Positions 44,517-56,921 are shown, counted from the stretch's first letter. The stretch is DNA of 64,000 nt from Lojkania enalia (GCA_010094045.1 ML986610.1:248001-312000); one strand, 5' to 3'. Notes: generated by a model from the sequence alone, not told the origin. Numbers and translations: made by a program.

Positions 44517-45471
44517 TCATATTTAGGAATCTAGACAGGCGGTGAGGCAACGAAGAGGTCTGGGTACAAGGATAAACCAATCATATGGGACACGTAGAAA
44601 TGGGACAGCGCGCATATATCCACTCAATTCCATATAATATATGGGCCGAAAGACGTATAAAGCTACGTACCTAGTCTTTTATTATTATTTTCCCTTGGCT
44701 AGGATAGCATGGTAGTGGGCATTTTAGGATAGAGGGAAAAATTAAAAAACTTTTTTTTTTTTTGGTGGGGGAATATTTTGGGCTTTTTTGGCAAGAGGAA
44801 TAGTGCATAGATATACACATATAGCTATATGCCTTCCTCCGTTATGCTCCCCGTGCCTTATTCACTGTATTTCAACGCATAGCTACATCTACGGCCGTTT
44901 TGGGAAGTAGATACTTATGTCAGTCACATGGCCTGGACGCTGTAAATAGGATAGCAGCTTCTGCAAGGTTGGCTTTCTGCTCAATGGGATCTTTAGGTTT
45001 GATGGTTTGATTGGGTTTGTTCTGTCATGAACGATTTGAGAGAACTGTTGAGATTGGTTATGTGTTAATGCTTTTGGTTTTTGAATTTTAACTCTAATCT
45101 TGCGCTTGAAGAGTTGGAAACCACTAGCCTATCCGTTGCGTAAGGAAATCCCTGATCACGGCAAACCTGGCCATGATATTTGCCGGATGATCTTGTGGTT
45201 TAGACCACTATGCAGCCTTGAACGCCACACAGCTCGATCAGCCACTACCAATACACGAGCCGAGTCACATGCTTGACCGCGCGCCTCGCTTTCGATTTCA
45301 ATTCGTTCTATAGAATAGCTGAGGTGGCTGTGGGCCGTGTAGGATGTGATGTAGATGGAAGCCTTGGGACGCTTCGAATATTTTAACCTTATCGCCTCCT
45401 AGCCTGGCCGTGTAGAGGTTGAGTGTACATATTCTTTCAATTTAAAGATTGTATGATTCAAACGGTTCGAG
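44517..45471. other. Intergenic, no gene seen
   Basis: Mixed composition with A+T-rich patches and a run of 13 T (44751-44763). The last part is the promoter side of the next gene. Confidence 0.45.
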
Positions 45472-46609
45472 ATGGCTCATCTATATAGTTCCATGAGCGC
45501 CGAGTCTCCCCAAGTTGGACAATGGGTGCAGCAAAAATCTAACTACCAAAATCCGGAATACTTACCTCCCCAAGTTGGACAATACGTGCAGCCAAACTCT
45601 AACTACAGCACTCCAACATACCTGACTGCACCTGTGCGTTCAGATGTGCACAACTCCGGTGTAAATTCATACAAAGCAGCTACTAGCCTCGAAGGACAAC
45701 GTTTGCAACCGAAAAAACATAGTAACCAAACTAAGCCTCTGCCCCCTACGTCTATCGTTGAGGATCCCTTTGGTGGACCTAAAACACCCGACCGGGTCGA
45801 TAATCCGGGAAGCGATATCGCGGTAGCAGATCAGGGCTTACGTCCTCAATACGCAGGATTGGGTAGTAACATATGGATGCCGACGTGTTCTCTGAACCTA
45901 GTGTGTTATAGCAGAGGTTGCACGATCAGACAAATCCGCGCCACGTCCCGTAAACACTTTCGTACTGACGAGGAATTCAACGACGCGATTGCGAATACAC
46001 CGTCATTGATTACCACGGATAGGAAGCTCTTTGAGACATTAAGAGAAAAATATCAGAAAGACATGTCCGGTTTCTGGAGGCACTATTTCTCCTTAAAGAC
46101 CCTTCGACGATTACGCCTGCTCTCGGTATCGTGCCCACCCCCCAAGCCATCCAAAATATCAACACTGACACAATCCCAGTACACCGAAAACACACGACCA
46201 AAACCCGTTCCTCTCGATGAAATCACCATGCAAGAAGTCCTCTACGCCTACAAACACGCCGCAGAATTCGGCAACGAAACCGACTGGATAGAATGGATCT
46301 TCCGCCTCCGCCGGCCCGACGAACGCCACGCGCTCGAATTCGTCGAAGGCTGGAACGGCCCTCGAATCGCCGTTGTCGGCACTATCCCATGCATAGCCAG
46401 CATGCTCGTAGGCGTGATTTGGACGGCCAGAGGCGGCGACGCACAGACAGCGTTTACGGTCGCTACGTTCATATTGACAGTGACGACTGGTAGGTACTGC
46501 AGAATTGGACTCCGTGGAAAAGGGAGTAGAGAAAGGCGGTCGCTGATGGCGAATAGTTCTACTCGCTCTGCTGGCCGTTATAAGCGCCATCGACACGCGA
46601 CCGCTTTAG
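45472..46609 (+). CDS. Uncharacterised protein with a C-terminal membrane domain
   Basis: Two exons (45472-46489, 46557-46609; donor GTAGGT) give 356 residues. The N-terminus carries two 20-residue tandem repeats (PQVGQWVQQKSNY / PQVGQYVQPNSNY), then disordered Pro/Lys-rich sequence to about 120. A globular part follows (about 135-290), with the Trp/Tyr-rich block MQEVLYAYKHAAEFGN and DWIEWIFRLRRPDERHALEF. Two membrane helices end the protein: IAVVGTIPCIASMLVGVIW and TAFTVATFILTVTT, the latter completed by the second exon (VLLALLAVISAI). Without the splice the membrane helix would be replaced by a basic tail, so the join is convincing. I recall similar tail architectures in large fungal families of unknown role. 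It has no signal peptide and is probably a tail-anchored or hairpin membrane protein. Confidence 0.78.
45505..45624 (+). repeat. Two-copy 60-base tandem repeat, in frame
   Basis: The block beginning CCCCAAGTTGGACAAT recurs exactly 60 bases later and encodes a 20-residue duplication in the membrane-tail protein. The copies have diverged mostly in their second half, so the duplication is not recent. Confidence 0.75.
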
Positions 46610-47408
46610 TCGCGCAGCGTCATTCACCTTCAACTAGCGCTCAGTCTGCCAGTCAATGGAGCTCGGAAATGTCCTGTTGAGCGGCCAATGGGCTACGCTG
46701 CAATGGGGCTGTCCTAGAAGATCCTACCTGATTCGCTGTTCAAATCACGTCCGGACTGGTCATTGCATTGGATTGCGGGACAAGCCGTAGTGGTGGTACA
46801 CTTGATCCTGGACAGAACATACGCTCTTCAATCCGGCCGTACTCTTGCCCCGTGTTCCAAGCTTCGGCACGGCTCAGACATGTTATTCGCGGAGAACGAT
46901 CCCCACTCTACGGATAGAGAAGAAAGGCTTGATGCCATTTCGTGAAAATGGACATCAATCCGCCGCTATCACCAAGGAGGGATCATCCGAATCACGGCCT
47001 TGCTCGACTATGAGCGTTTCGCAGATGGAGGATAGACTCGGAGAAGTGGGTAAAAGGAGTCTGAAAGTCGAAGACATTCATTCGTCTGATATACGCAGCG
47101 TGATAGGTGAGGACTAGAAGTGTTCATGCTTGATCCAAACTGTAACATACGCTGACTCCGCCATCTACAGGGAACTCTGGGATTTTATTCCCTGTATCAT
47201 AATTAATGGGAATTCAGACTTTGTTTTCACAATTCAAATCTTCTACTCGAATGCTCAAGCACACTACATATATCTCCAATGCAAATCTACGTCCTATTCC
47301 CCCATTCCAGCATCCTACACATACATTTCATATACATGGTATCAGTATGAACATATGAACAAGCTCTCGCCATCTAACTCACCCTATATATGCCTGATAT
47401 TCTGCCCT
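46610..47408. other. Intergenic; one weak 91-codon frame
   Basis: A frame from 46845 to 47117 (starts MPRVPSFGTAQTCYS, ends SDIRSVIGED) has a polar, acidic end that reads somewhat like coding sequence. It has no recognised family and no clear promoter, so I do not call it a gene. The remainder is A+T-rich and includes the 3' flank of PSD1. Confidence 0.35.
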
Positions 47409-49019
47409 CTATTTACCCTCCTCAACATACCCTAGAGCCTGGCCCACTTTAACCTTCTGCCCTTGGCTAACATTCCATCTAAACCCTCCTTTCCTCCCAG
47501 CGGTATAGCCCTCATCTAAACTAGGTCTGATTCCCTTTGGCGCCTCGAAAACAAGTACGATCGTGCTGCCTAACTGGAAACCGCCCATCTCTTCACCCCT
47601 CTTCAGCGCATAGCCTCCAAGCACTCGGCTCGCGGTTTCATACGTCGCTTCCGCGAAGCCAGAATATGGTTCGCCTCTCGCGGCCGCCTCTTCAGCGGCA
47701 CGGTCAGCGGCGGTATCGGTGGTGAGGCTATTAGTTCGCAATTCGCGATCGAAGTTGATCTTGATTGAACCAACGTTCGTTGCGCCGACAGGAGTGTACG
47801 AGAAGAAACCCCAGCGCCAGCGACCAAGAAGCACAACGCGCTCGTTCAGCGTGAAAAGACCGGGGAGCGTGCGTTGAAGGTAAGGCGAGACGCTATATAG
47901 CTCGCCGGCGAAGTGTCGGCGGGACTCAACAACCCAAGACACCGGGGAATGGAAACGATGGTAGTCGCCTGGCGCGAGGTAGACAACGCAGTAGTACAGT
48001 GCCGTCGGCGTCTTCGTCGAAGCAGGAGCCCACCATGGCCGATTTTCTTCGCTGAGGGCAAGATCTGCACGGACTTCAGCGACGGAGGAGTCTGTTGGCC
48101 TCGTGGACTGGTCTGCGGGCATTTCGGCAGGTTGGCCGTCTTTCGGCCAGGGACCTGAGAATAGATTGGGAAGGGTGTAAGATATCCCATTCACGTTTGC
48201 AAATTCCTCGTCTGCACGGATCACTTCTGCTTCCCCCTCTTTGCTGCGTGTGGATTCGCGTGAGCCTTCCGGGTCTGTGATGGGTTCGTTCCGTTTGCTG
48301 GGACGCACGGAACCAAGCAATGCATCGAGAGAGTATGTTACGCCTTTTACTTGCTCGACTTCGCCGTGCTTTATCAGACCAAACTGAATTATTTTCCCAT
48401 CGGCGGGGGAGAGAACGGCGTTTGGATCGGGGTCAAGTGGGCGCACTCCCGGCTTGAGCGTGCGGTAGAAGAAGGCAGCAAGGTTAGGGAATTTGTGCAG
48501 GTCGGCCTCTTCGATTTCAGAAAGGTTGACACCGAAGATGAAGGAGTAGAGTTTAAATCCCGGAACACGGAGATAGTATGGGATGTCTAGCTCATTGAAG
48601 CGGCCCCAGAGGCGTGAGAGGGCCTTCAAGGGGAGGGTAGACATGATCTGGACCTGCCACGGGCCGCTCGGCCGTATCCGTTCCCTCTTCTTTGGACGGC
48701 CGCCCGCCTCATCCTGATCTTCTTTCGCTTGACTCTGATATTCTCTGCGCTGGATTCTGTAGAATTGGTATACCCCCAAAAACGCGACACCGAGTGCCAC
48801 TGGAATTGGCTTCCATTCAATCTTTGTATTCTTCAATGCCTGGTTCAGGCGTGACCGGAAAGATTCTTTTCTATGATGCTGCTGTTGGAAGAGCGGCCGC
48901 GAGGAGGAAAGGCCGCGGGCGGGTTGCGTCGAGCGGGGGCATCTGGGATGGAAGGCGGGTCGAGCAACTTGCGATCGGACGGGAGCTTGGATGAGCTGGC
49001 GGGCGCACGCGGAAGACAT
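47409..49019 (-). CDS. PSD1: Phosphatidylserine decarboxylase, mitochondrial (Psd1 type)
   Basis: It makes phosphatidylethanolamine from phosphatidylserine at the mitochondrial inner membrane. One exon, 536 residues from ATG 49019. The N-terminus is Arg/Ser-rich with no acidic residues for about 45 positions, a mitochondrial targeting signal, followed by a membrane helix (PVALGVAFLGVYQFY, about 75-90). Family blocks include VLSPADGKI (about 205), YLAPGDYHRFHSP and, at 483-486, LGST. In LGST the serine (about 485) becomes the pyruvoyl group after self-cleavage. An insertion of about 90 residues (roughly 235-325), low in complexity, separates the first blocks from the core. A TTG-initiated extension upstream of 49019 is possible but unlikely. 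Confidence 0.95.
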   Translation of the reverse strand: MSSACARQLIQAPVRSQVARPAFHPRCPRSTQPARGLSSSRPLFQQQHHRKESFRSRLNQALKNTKIEWKPIPVALGVAFLGVYQFYRIQRREYQSQAKEDQDEAGGRPKKRERIRPSGPWQVQIMSTLPLKALSRLWGRFNELDIPYYLRVPGFKLYSFIFGVNLSEIEEADLHKFPNLAAFFYRTLKPGVRPLDPDPNAVLSPADGKIIQFGLIKHGEVEQVKGVTYSLDALLGSVRPSKRNEPITDPEGSRESTRSKEGEAEVIRADEEFANVNGISYTLPNLFSGPWPKDGQPAEMPADQSTRPTDSSVAEVRADLALSEENRPWWAPASTKTPTALYYCVVYLAPGDYHRFHSPVSWVVESRRHFAGELYSVSPYLQRTLPGLFTLNERVVLLGRWRWGFFSYTPVGATNVGSIKINFDRELRTNSLTTDTAADRAAEEAAARGEPYSGFAEATYETASRVLGGYALKRGEEMGGFQLGSTIVLVFEAPKGIRPSLDEGYTAGRKGGFRWNVSQGQKVKVGQALGYVEEGK

Positions 49020-49516
49020 GGCTACTGCATCTGGCAATGACACAGAAAAAGAATGCAAAAGATTAAGCAAACTGAGGTAGAGAGCATCTAAACGCTAGCG
49101 TCTGGAGCGTCTGGATTGTCGCGCTGATGGAGGGGGGTGAATTGGTGAGAGAAAAGCAACGACGATTTCCCTCGGCCAATGACGTACGCGGACGGGCTTG
49201 GCGCGCATCGCGATGTGTCTACAACACTGCCGTACCTAGCGCGCTGGACCAGGCTGGGGAATGCGGAAACGCGGTGGAGGAACTGCGTCGCGGAATGCAA
49301 TGTGTTGCTGCGCAGACAAGCTCTCATCGCCATAGATCGGACGCGGCGGACGTTCAATTTCTAATTGCCCCCCGGTCACGGCGCCACGCAGCTGGGAGCG
49401 AGGCACGTACATCCGTGGCTGACTGTTCCGAGAGCTCTAAGCGCAACGTATACAAACTCCCAAGTCCATTGCTCCACTCACTTACCCAACTTCACGCACT
49501 CTTTCCCACCAGCGCC
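49020..49516. promoter_or_regulatory. Divergent promoter between PSD1 and the Herp-like gene
   Basis: 497 bases. At 49177-49187 a CCAAT box overlaps a CRE/UPRE-like TGACGTA word. C/T-rich pyrimidine tracts precede the + strand start (about 49455-49510). Confidence 0.5.
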
Positions 49517-51960
49517 ATGGCCGACGATCCGCCTCTAATCAACCTCAAGGTCCTCTCTCCATCGACCGAGATGGAGAGTGGTGTGACCCTGCCCGACCTC
49601 CCCGCATCCATCACCGTGAAAGACCTCCGGCTGCGGATCCAGCAGGCAGTCCCCGCACAGCCAGCCGTGGAGCGAATGCGGCTCATATACCGCGGCAGAG
49701 TGGTAGCCAGCGATACGGACACTCTAGCTGACGTCTTTGGACTTGACAACGTTAGTTTGACTGCCAACCACAGACTGGAATACCTTGCCCTGTCCTGCTA
49801 ATAGCCTTTTAGATCCGCAACTCCAAAGAACAAACCCTTCATCTTGTGCTCCGCGAGCTGCCTACCAGCACTTCTTCGACCCCCATCCCCAGGTCGACCA
49901 GTTCCCCAGCCCCGCGCTCGTCAACAGCCCCTCCCAATCCATTTCGACCGGCCCAAACCCCACCGCAGGCCCCTCCGCTGCCCACCAACCCTTTCCGAAC
50001 CATAGGACAGCCGCGCACGAATGCGCAACCTCAGGGACCGCATCCCCACTATCACCAGCAACGCCACCCTGCCCATCACCCTGCTTTCGGGCCTCTGCCT
50101 TTGCCCCAAGAGGTAAACAACCTCTTCCAACACCAGATAGCGCAAGCCATGGCCCACAACTTGCCCAATAACAACGCACAAGGAAGACAGTCCCCAGCTC
50201 AGCAGTCGAGGAATGGTACCCCGGCTCCAGAAGAGGGTGGCGAACAGCCCGCTCCTACTGGACTGAGGCCGATGATGACAGCTGGACCAACTAACACTAC
50301 AACGATCCGGCGTGAAGCAATTGGCCCAAACGGCGAACGCTGGACTATGACCACTGTTAATACTAACTTGGCCATTTCAGGATTGCCTCATGGACAACCA
50401 ATCCTTCCGCGTCCTTTCCCACATCCACCCCATTTCCCGGGCCCCGTGCGACCACCAGGTCCAGTAGACGACAACCTGAATACAATTTTAAACCGCGCTA
50501 GGAATGGATTGCTAGCCGCGCGGCAGGAGATGGATAATGTCAGGATATTACTTCAAGTGCCTAATGGTGCTCCGGTGCGAGGTTCGTTGGCGGCTCATGC
50601 ACCCCCTAGTTGGCGCATTGAGCGCATTCGACAGCACGCGCGAAATCTCGAGGAAAACTTGGATCAAGTCCAACAAGGGCTTTCATCTATACTTGGAGAG
50701 CCTACTTGGGCACAAGACCGAGAGGTCGTCTCTCTTCAAGAAGACGCGAGCGAGCTTAGGGCGCGTGCCCAAGACTTGAACGCCACACTGGACACGCTGC
50801 AGTCTGAAATGACATCAAATCAGGCACCTGCAGGTCAGAATATGTCATCGATCCTCACACCGACGATTTCGGGGACGGAAGCCACTACTACTGCTCCTCA
50901 ATCACAGTCATGGCAGGCTGGCAGTCGTCCATCACTTGCAGAGACTGGCCCAGAATTGTTTCTTCTATCGAGTCCGCAAGGGCCGGTCGGCATCTTATTT
51001 GACCAACGAGGAACGTACTCGACAGCACCATTGATCTCAACCCTGCCGTTTCAACCCTTTTCGCAGCAATTTTCCTCGAACAGGCAAATATTTGCGAGCC
51101 TCGGGCAGCAAATGGCCCAAAACTCTATTAATCTCCATAATCACCTAGCTACTGCTCAGCCCCCGCAGAACAATCCGGCTACCGCAAATGCACAACCCCA
51201 ACCAGATCAGCAAGCCGCTCAAAACCAAAACCAAAACGAGAATCAGCCCCAGAATCAGGTCCAGAATCCTGCTCAGGAGAACGATCGCTTGGCCAACATT
51301 GCAGGACACCTCTGGCTCCTCTTCAAATTAGCTTGCTTCATCTACATTTTTGCTGGAGGAGGCGGTTGGTATCGACCTGTCATGATGGGCATTGTAGGCG
51401 CGCTCGTTTATCTCGCTCAAACAGGTATCTTCGACGAGCCGTTCAACCGTATACGTCAGCATTTCGAGAACTTTCTCCCGCATCTCGACGGAGCTGCCCG
51501 GCCTCTGAACAACCAAAATGGCCAGGCGCGGAATCAGAACGCCAATGGCCGGCCAGGACCTGCAGATGGACCTCGGAGAACGGAACCGGATAGGAATCTT
51601 ACGCCTGAGGAAGCGGCGAGGAGGTTGATGAATGACCATCACCAGCAGCGGTTTGGCTGGGTTAGAGAGAGGAGTAGGGCGGTTGAGCGGGCGTTTGCGA
51701 TCTTTGTGGCGTCGTTGTGGCCGGGACTTGGAGAGAGAATGGTCCAGGCGCAGGAAGAGAGGGTGAGGGCTGAGAGGGCAGCAGAAGAGGAGAGATTGAG
51801 GCAGGAAGAGGAAGCGAGGCAGCGGGCAGAGCAGGAGCGGGCGGAACGAAATGCCGAGAGTTCTAATCGCGAGAAGGGAGAGCCCAAGGTAGAAGGGCAG
51901 GCGGAGGGAAGTTCAAGCAAGGGGAAAGAGAAGGTTGAAGTTGCTGAGGAAGGCTCTTAG
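49517..51960 (+). CDS. Herp/Usa1-like ubiquitin-domain ER membrane protein
   Basis: Two exons (49517-49750, 49813-51960) give 793 residues. Residues about 9-85 form a ubiquitin-like fold (INLKVLSPSTEM; RLRIQQAVPAQPAVERMRLI; RVVASDTDTL), completed only after splicing (IRNSKEQTLHLVLREL). A long Pro/Gln/Asn-rich disordered stretch and a predicted coiled coil (about 295-420) follow. A hydrophobic hairpin lies at about 577-620 (HLWLLFKLACFIYIFAGGGG, then MMGIVGALVYLAQTGIF). The tail is a charged Glu/Arg helix. An N-terminal UBL plus a late membrane hairpin is the plan of Herp/HERPUD and yeast Usa1, scaffolds of the Hrd1 ubiquitin ligase in ER-associated degradation. Assignment rests on architecture and UBL similarity. 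A downstream start at 49846 would lose the UBL. Confidence 0.85.
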
Positions 51961-54685
51961 GGGTTTGATGGTGGGTATATAATAGCTCCATGGGATCATA
52001 GTCAAGCAACAGGGAGGAGTATGTATTATACGATACGACAATATCCAAATATCTTTGCCATTGACATTTCGAGGGAAATTTTTTATACCCCTTTTATCCA
52101 TTCTGTTTGAAATGCATTGGTCAAGCTCTGCGAATTCGTTCTGCAGTAAGAGATGAATAACACGGCTGTCGAGAATCATCTATCCGTATGCCATCAATGA
52201 GAAAAAGGGTCCCTGTCCGTGCGAAATGAATGCATGCACCACGACCACCCGCATCGATTACTTACCTTCTAGCCCAAGGCTCTCAGCGACGAGTCTCACA
52301 TGGCTCTTCCAGATCCCCATATCTCTTTGTCCAACTCTTTCTTTCCTTGGCGCTCTTCAATCGCATATCACTGCTCTTCTGCATTAACAATACATGCATA
52401 ACACGCATCACTTCACTCAATAACGTCCGTCCCTGCGAACCGAGAACCCACCAAGCCTAGAAAATAGACGGGTACTTTAACTTTGTAACTTTGAAATTCT
52501 ACACACACTTTAATATTCACTATATTTTCAAATAACACATGTACTATAAGTAATTCTAAACTTGTAAGCACCTTCGCACCCAAAGATTGCTATCGCATCA
52601 TCGTTGCAGCGCCTGATTTGTAGAGAGCATACTTGTGTCGTAAAATAGACTTCTCCTGTTATAGTATCATTATAACGCTCTTGCAGCTAGTGGAACTTAT
52701 AAAATAGTTCTATCTGAGCATACGAACTTCACCATAGTGTTTAGAAGCCACCATCGGCATTGCGGCTGCTATCGCACGAAGATCGACGCAAGGCCACTAT
52801 AGTTATCGGTACCTCTAACGAAATCTAGGCTACCTACGCATCTTACATAATTAGTAACTTACTGTATAATTTATCTAGATGAATTAAGAGCTCGGCCTAC
52901 AGCTGTACGGACCTCTGCTACAAGGGCCGACCTAAGCCCCGCAGTTCTACGACCCGACTTAGCTTGAGTTATATCTCTAGTTACTAACTAAACTCTCTCG
53001 GAATATAGAAATCGCTAACGTATACAGTCCTAGCTAGAGCAGGTTAGCGTCCTACTAGCGTAATCGAGGCGTGTATACTTCTAACAAGATTTAAGTAGCG
53101 AATCGTTAAATTCTAGTTTTATAAGTAAAAGATACTCGAAGCTTCCTTATAACAAATAAGAAAACTGTATTATCTTCTTGGTCCATAGTTCTCTCTATAA
53201 AATAGAGAGAATAGAAAATATGAGATAGTAGATTATCTCTATATAAATGTTATAAGGGGGCTCTAGAATATGCTGTGCGGAACTTCGCGTGTCCGTACTT
53301 TTCCGCTTCCAACACCAATAATAATGATATTTCCTAACACTTCTAAAACAAGTTCTATACAACTGATGACACTAAAGCACTTGGTGCTGCAATGTTGGCA
53401 GCAGCCAGTCAGCCGATACTCCCTTTTGATAGGATGACAGATGCATACCATAAAGGACTTCAAGACTTTCGAGGATGCATTTAAGGAAACGGAGTATCCC
53501 GAGTAGATTAGACCTGATGAGTTAGCTTTCATTGATGTTGAATGTAATGGTGTGGCTTTAGCAGCAAGCCATTCGGGTAAAACGAGTGGGATTCGATAGA
53601 GGTCTCCAGCTGAAAAGGGAAGTTTTCATCCAAGCTCGGACGAGGCGAGCCAGTCTACATTAGGGATCGAGGCATTGGCTTAGGACAGTACTTCTGGGCA
53701 TCAACCCATCACAGCTATTAGTGTGCTTTCGGCCACACCTATAAGAGATGGACTTGAGAGAATTTTTAGAGTCGCAGGAAACGTTGTTCCGAGGCGCCGT
53801 AATGGCCGAAGCGATAATATAGTAAATCAGCACGAATGCATGACCTCATATGAAAGGACAGGCTTGATCGAAATCGCGGGAGAGCTAAAGTCAGACATGG
53901 TGAAATTGGGATAGGAAGACGACATTGGATCGGCCTTGGGTTATTTACGTTGTTTCCTCTGATGCTGTTTTCACTCTCTTCCAAATAACAAGGCACTTTA
54001 ATGATCTAATTCATCTATACTATTGATGGGGGGGATACTTTAACCATTTAAACACTTGCTCCTAGAAAGGAGAAAGTGAGGGCGACGAGGTACGTAAATC
54101 TTCCGGGCGGCTGCTACGATGTCTACAATTGATATAAGGAGCTAAGGTAAGCTTCTACTACACCTATAGCATACCTTAGGGCACCATAGAAAATTTAGTG
54201 TGGATGATTGGATATCCATGGACGGATGCAGATGGATGGGCCGTGGATGGATTAGTCCGAGCAACCATCCATTGAGGTGACATAAGCGGTGGTTGTTATC
54301 GAGTGCCTAGCTGCCATGTCAATCGAGACTTGGCCACGGTACCATAAGCGTCCTCCTAAACGCCATGAGGGGATTATCGAAAAGGATTCTGAAGTCTCTA
54401 TATTATCTGTTCTGGCCTTCTCCTCTTTGCTAATTTCAGAGACACGCCGCGCGAGAGTCCGGTCGCGAAGCATTCCGTCCAATGAAACGGCAGCGTGGCA
54501 TAGCGAAGCTAATGCAGGCTGCACAAAGCAATAAAGGTGGCGCAATATCAAATTCATAGCTGAAAATCTACCCCTGAGGCTGAGAATTGATCGTAGCATA
54601 TGTCAATGTCAGTGGGGAGTGTGCGTACATCTCACTCCTAATATTTGCGCTTTCTCCGTGTTATTCTATCGCAGCTGCTACAGCA
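51961..54685. other. Gene-poor, A+T-rich interval
   Basis: After the Herp-like gene's 3' flank, 52460-53270 is strongly A+T-rich with dense TA steps and no frame, consistent with a RIP-degraded repeat. 53270-53990 has short broken frames of mixed composition; no gene. Near 54205-54250 are imperfect GGATG repeats. The last 100 bases lead into the next gene. Confidence 0.5.
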
Positions 54686-56921
54686 ATGGCCCAACCAAGT
54701 CGCCTGTCGATCCAAAGACTTTCCACTCTTTTTTTCCTTCCACTTACGTCTCTCGCTATCGATTTCGTCCAGCGAAATGAGTGCTACGCACTCGACCCGA
54801 TCATTATCACTTACACAACCACGGTATATGCTACCGGTGAACAATCTCACAACAACCCTAGTGTGACCAATGAAGCAGCTTTATACCAGTCCACCGTCAT
54901 ATCTTCAGCTTCCCTAAACATAGAGACGCCTACCTCTAACCCTTACCCACTTCCCGTCGAGGTCGAATCCTGTTTCAATCGCAGTAATACCGCTCATTAC
55001 CTCGATGTTTCCCACCACTATCATGCGACGGGAGTTCATACCTCCTCGGCAGTCTCTGAGAGTTATCATCATAGTACCCACCATCAAGATTCTTACTCTG
55101 GCAAATCAACGAGTCCGCACTCCACCTTGGCGGATTACTATCACACTGCACCCCCTTACGGAACTCCCAATGCTACGTCGGCGATCTACCCAACAGCGTC
55201 TGGAATTTCTTCGACGACGTCAATACCCAACAACACCACCTTGCCCACACCACCTCCATGCGTACCAAGGATGGACCTCGATGGCGTTAGCGAATATGGA
55301 TTCAATAAGAAAAATGCACCATTTTCGATCAGGATCACTGGCTGTTCGAAATTTGATGTGAATCAAACGACTGCATTGGCAAACTTCCAAGCCATTCCCA
55401 GTCTCATCATCAATGCAGATGCCATTTCACTCTCTGGTTTCTTAGATGATTATGTGCTCCTTTCCGTATTCGCACTTGATACGAATGGCTATCCAATCAT
55501 CAAATCCTGGGAGCTGCATTTCGGTAGCGTCAATATGCCAATTCTAATTCTCGATCCGGATGACACTCCTGCACAAGGTGTCCGTGTTGAAGCCAATGCA
55601 ACCGTCTATCCAGGCCTCACAGGCAGTTGTACGACGGATGCAGCAGGGAAGTGCACGATTGAGAACCTTCCCGGTACTACGATTGGACTTGTAGCAAGGA
55701 AGGACGACAATTCTATTGCGGTTAATGGGCTTGCACCGACAACTGTTCAAGTAACGATGAAACTTCTTCCATTCCTCGCCCCAAAACCGGGTGCTAGCTT
55801 TGACATTGACAACGGCACTGTTGGCTGGACCGGAGGTACACTACAGCAGTCTTTGAAGATTAAGCGCGACACAACGCTGCTCATCAACACGAACGGCCAA
55901 TTCACCCTGCAGAGTGCTAGTAACAGTTTTCCTGCAAGTAAAGATTCTAAAAAAGCATTCATCAAATACCGCTTCATTACCTCCGAGGTGCCGGGAGGAT
56001 TCTTCGGGTAATTTTTCGTGCAACGCAAAGCTGGTTCGATACTAATTTGACGACAGAACTGAATTTAATGACTACTTCACCGTAACGATACGCACCGATA
56101 CTGGCGCCTTCACGACCGTTACGAATAGTATGAACGCACTCGGTCTCGGCGCATTCGACTCGTCCGGCGCAACCAACGTCTTTACTCTTACTCTCGATAT
56201 TCCAGCAAACACAATGGCGATTGCATACGATATCGGCGTCGCGAATGTTGCAGATAACTTGCTGGATTCATCACTAGTTGTCGAGAAGGTCGGCGAGAAC
56301 AATTGCGACAAATGTAATAGTTGCACGGAATGTCCTGAGCGTCCTGCATGCCAGAAAGACTGTATCACCCCAAGGGCAGGAAGCTGCGCTTTCTATGCTG
56401 ATTGCGCTGAGAAAGAGCTGAAGTGTGGATCATCGGGCTATCCGGTACGATATGGACAAAAGAACTGTCTTGCTTTTAGCAAGAACATAGATTTCTTTAC
56501 TCCAGCTGGACGAGACTTTGTCTGGGCTACTATGAGCTGTCTGCAGAGGTTCTTGAGCCCTCTTATCAGAGAATGCTCGGAGACTTGCGATTCCCTACGC
56601 ACGAAGGCGTTTGCATCACACCCAAGTTGCTATACGGACAGCGGTTTCTGTGGCTTGGGCTGCGGGGATATTATTGTGCTGCTTGCTATCGTCAACAAAG
56701 ACTTGCTCGAAAGTGGCACGCAAATATGGGATACGGGAAAGATCTGTCTCACTCAGAAGCTAGAAACGCTGACAGGTTGCGCAGGAGAGCTCTTCGTTGG
56801 TACGGCTGCAGCGGCGACATTTGGTGTAGGCCTTGTAGGCGGGAGCTTGGTGATAGCGGCAGAGGTAGCCGGAAGGTATCTTGGAGGTCTTGCGACTGGT
56901 TTCGTCAGGGGTTTCTTCTAA
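54686..56921 (+). CDS. Secreted Ser/Thr-rich protein with a Cys-rich C-terminal domain
   Basis: Two exons (54686-56007, 56057-56921; donor GTAATT) give 728 residues. A signal peptide opens the protein (RLSTLFFLPLTSLAI). A His/Ser/Tyr-rich low-complexity part follows to about 190, then a probable beta-sandwich region (about 195-440; SWELHFGSVNMPILIL) with several N-x-S/T sites. A transthyretin- or collagen-binding-B-like turn is visible (GSCTTDAAGKCTIENLPG). The second exon adds another beta-type stretch and a cluster of about 20 cysteines (CDKCNSCTECPERPACQKDC, then CAFYADC and CGSSGYPVRYG). The C-terminus is a Gly/Ala-rich hydrophobic helix. Probably extracellular or wall-associated. No enzyme motif. 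I found no firm family. Confidence 0.82.

Noticed and set aside
46490..46680. Unspliced basic C-terminus of the membrane-tail protein
   Set aside because: A GTAGGT...AATAG intron restores a hydrophobic membrane segment, a far better fit.
49846..51960. Gene starting at 49846
   Set aside because: Splicing to an upstream exon adds the ubiquitin-like domain in perfect phase.
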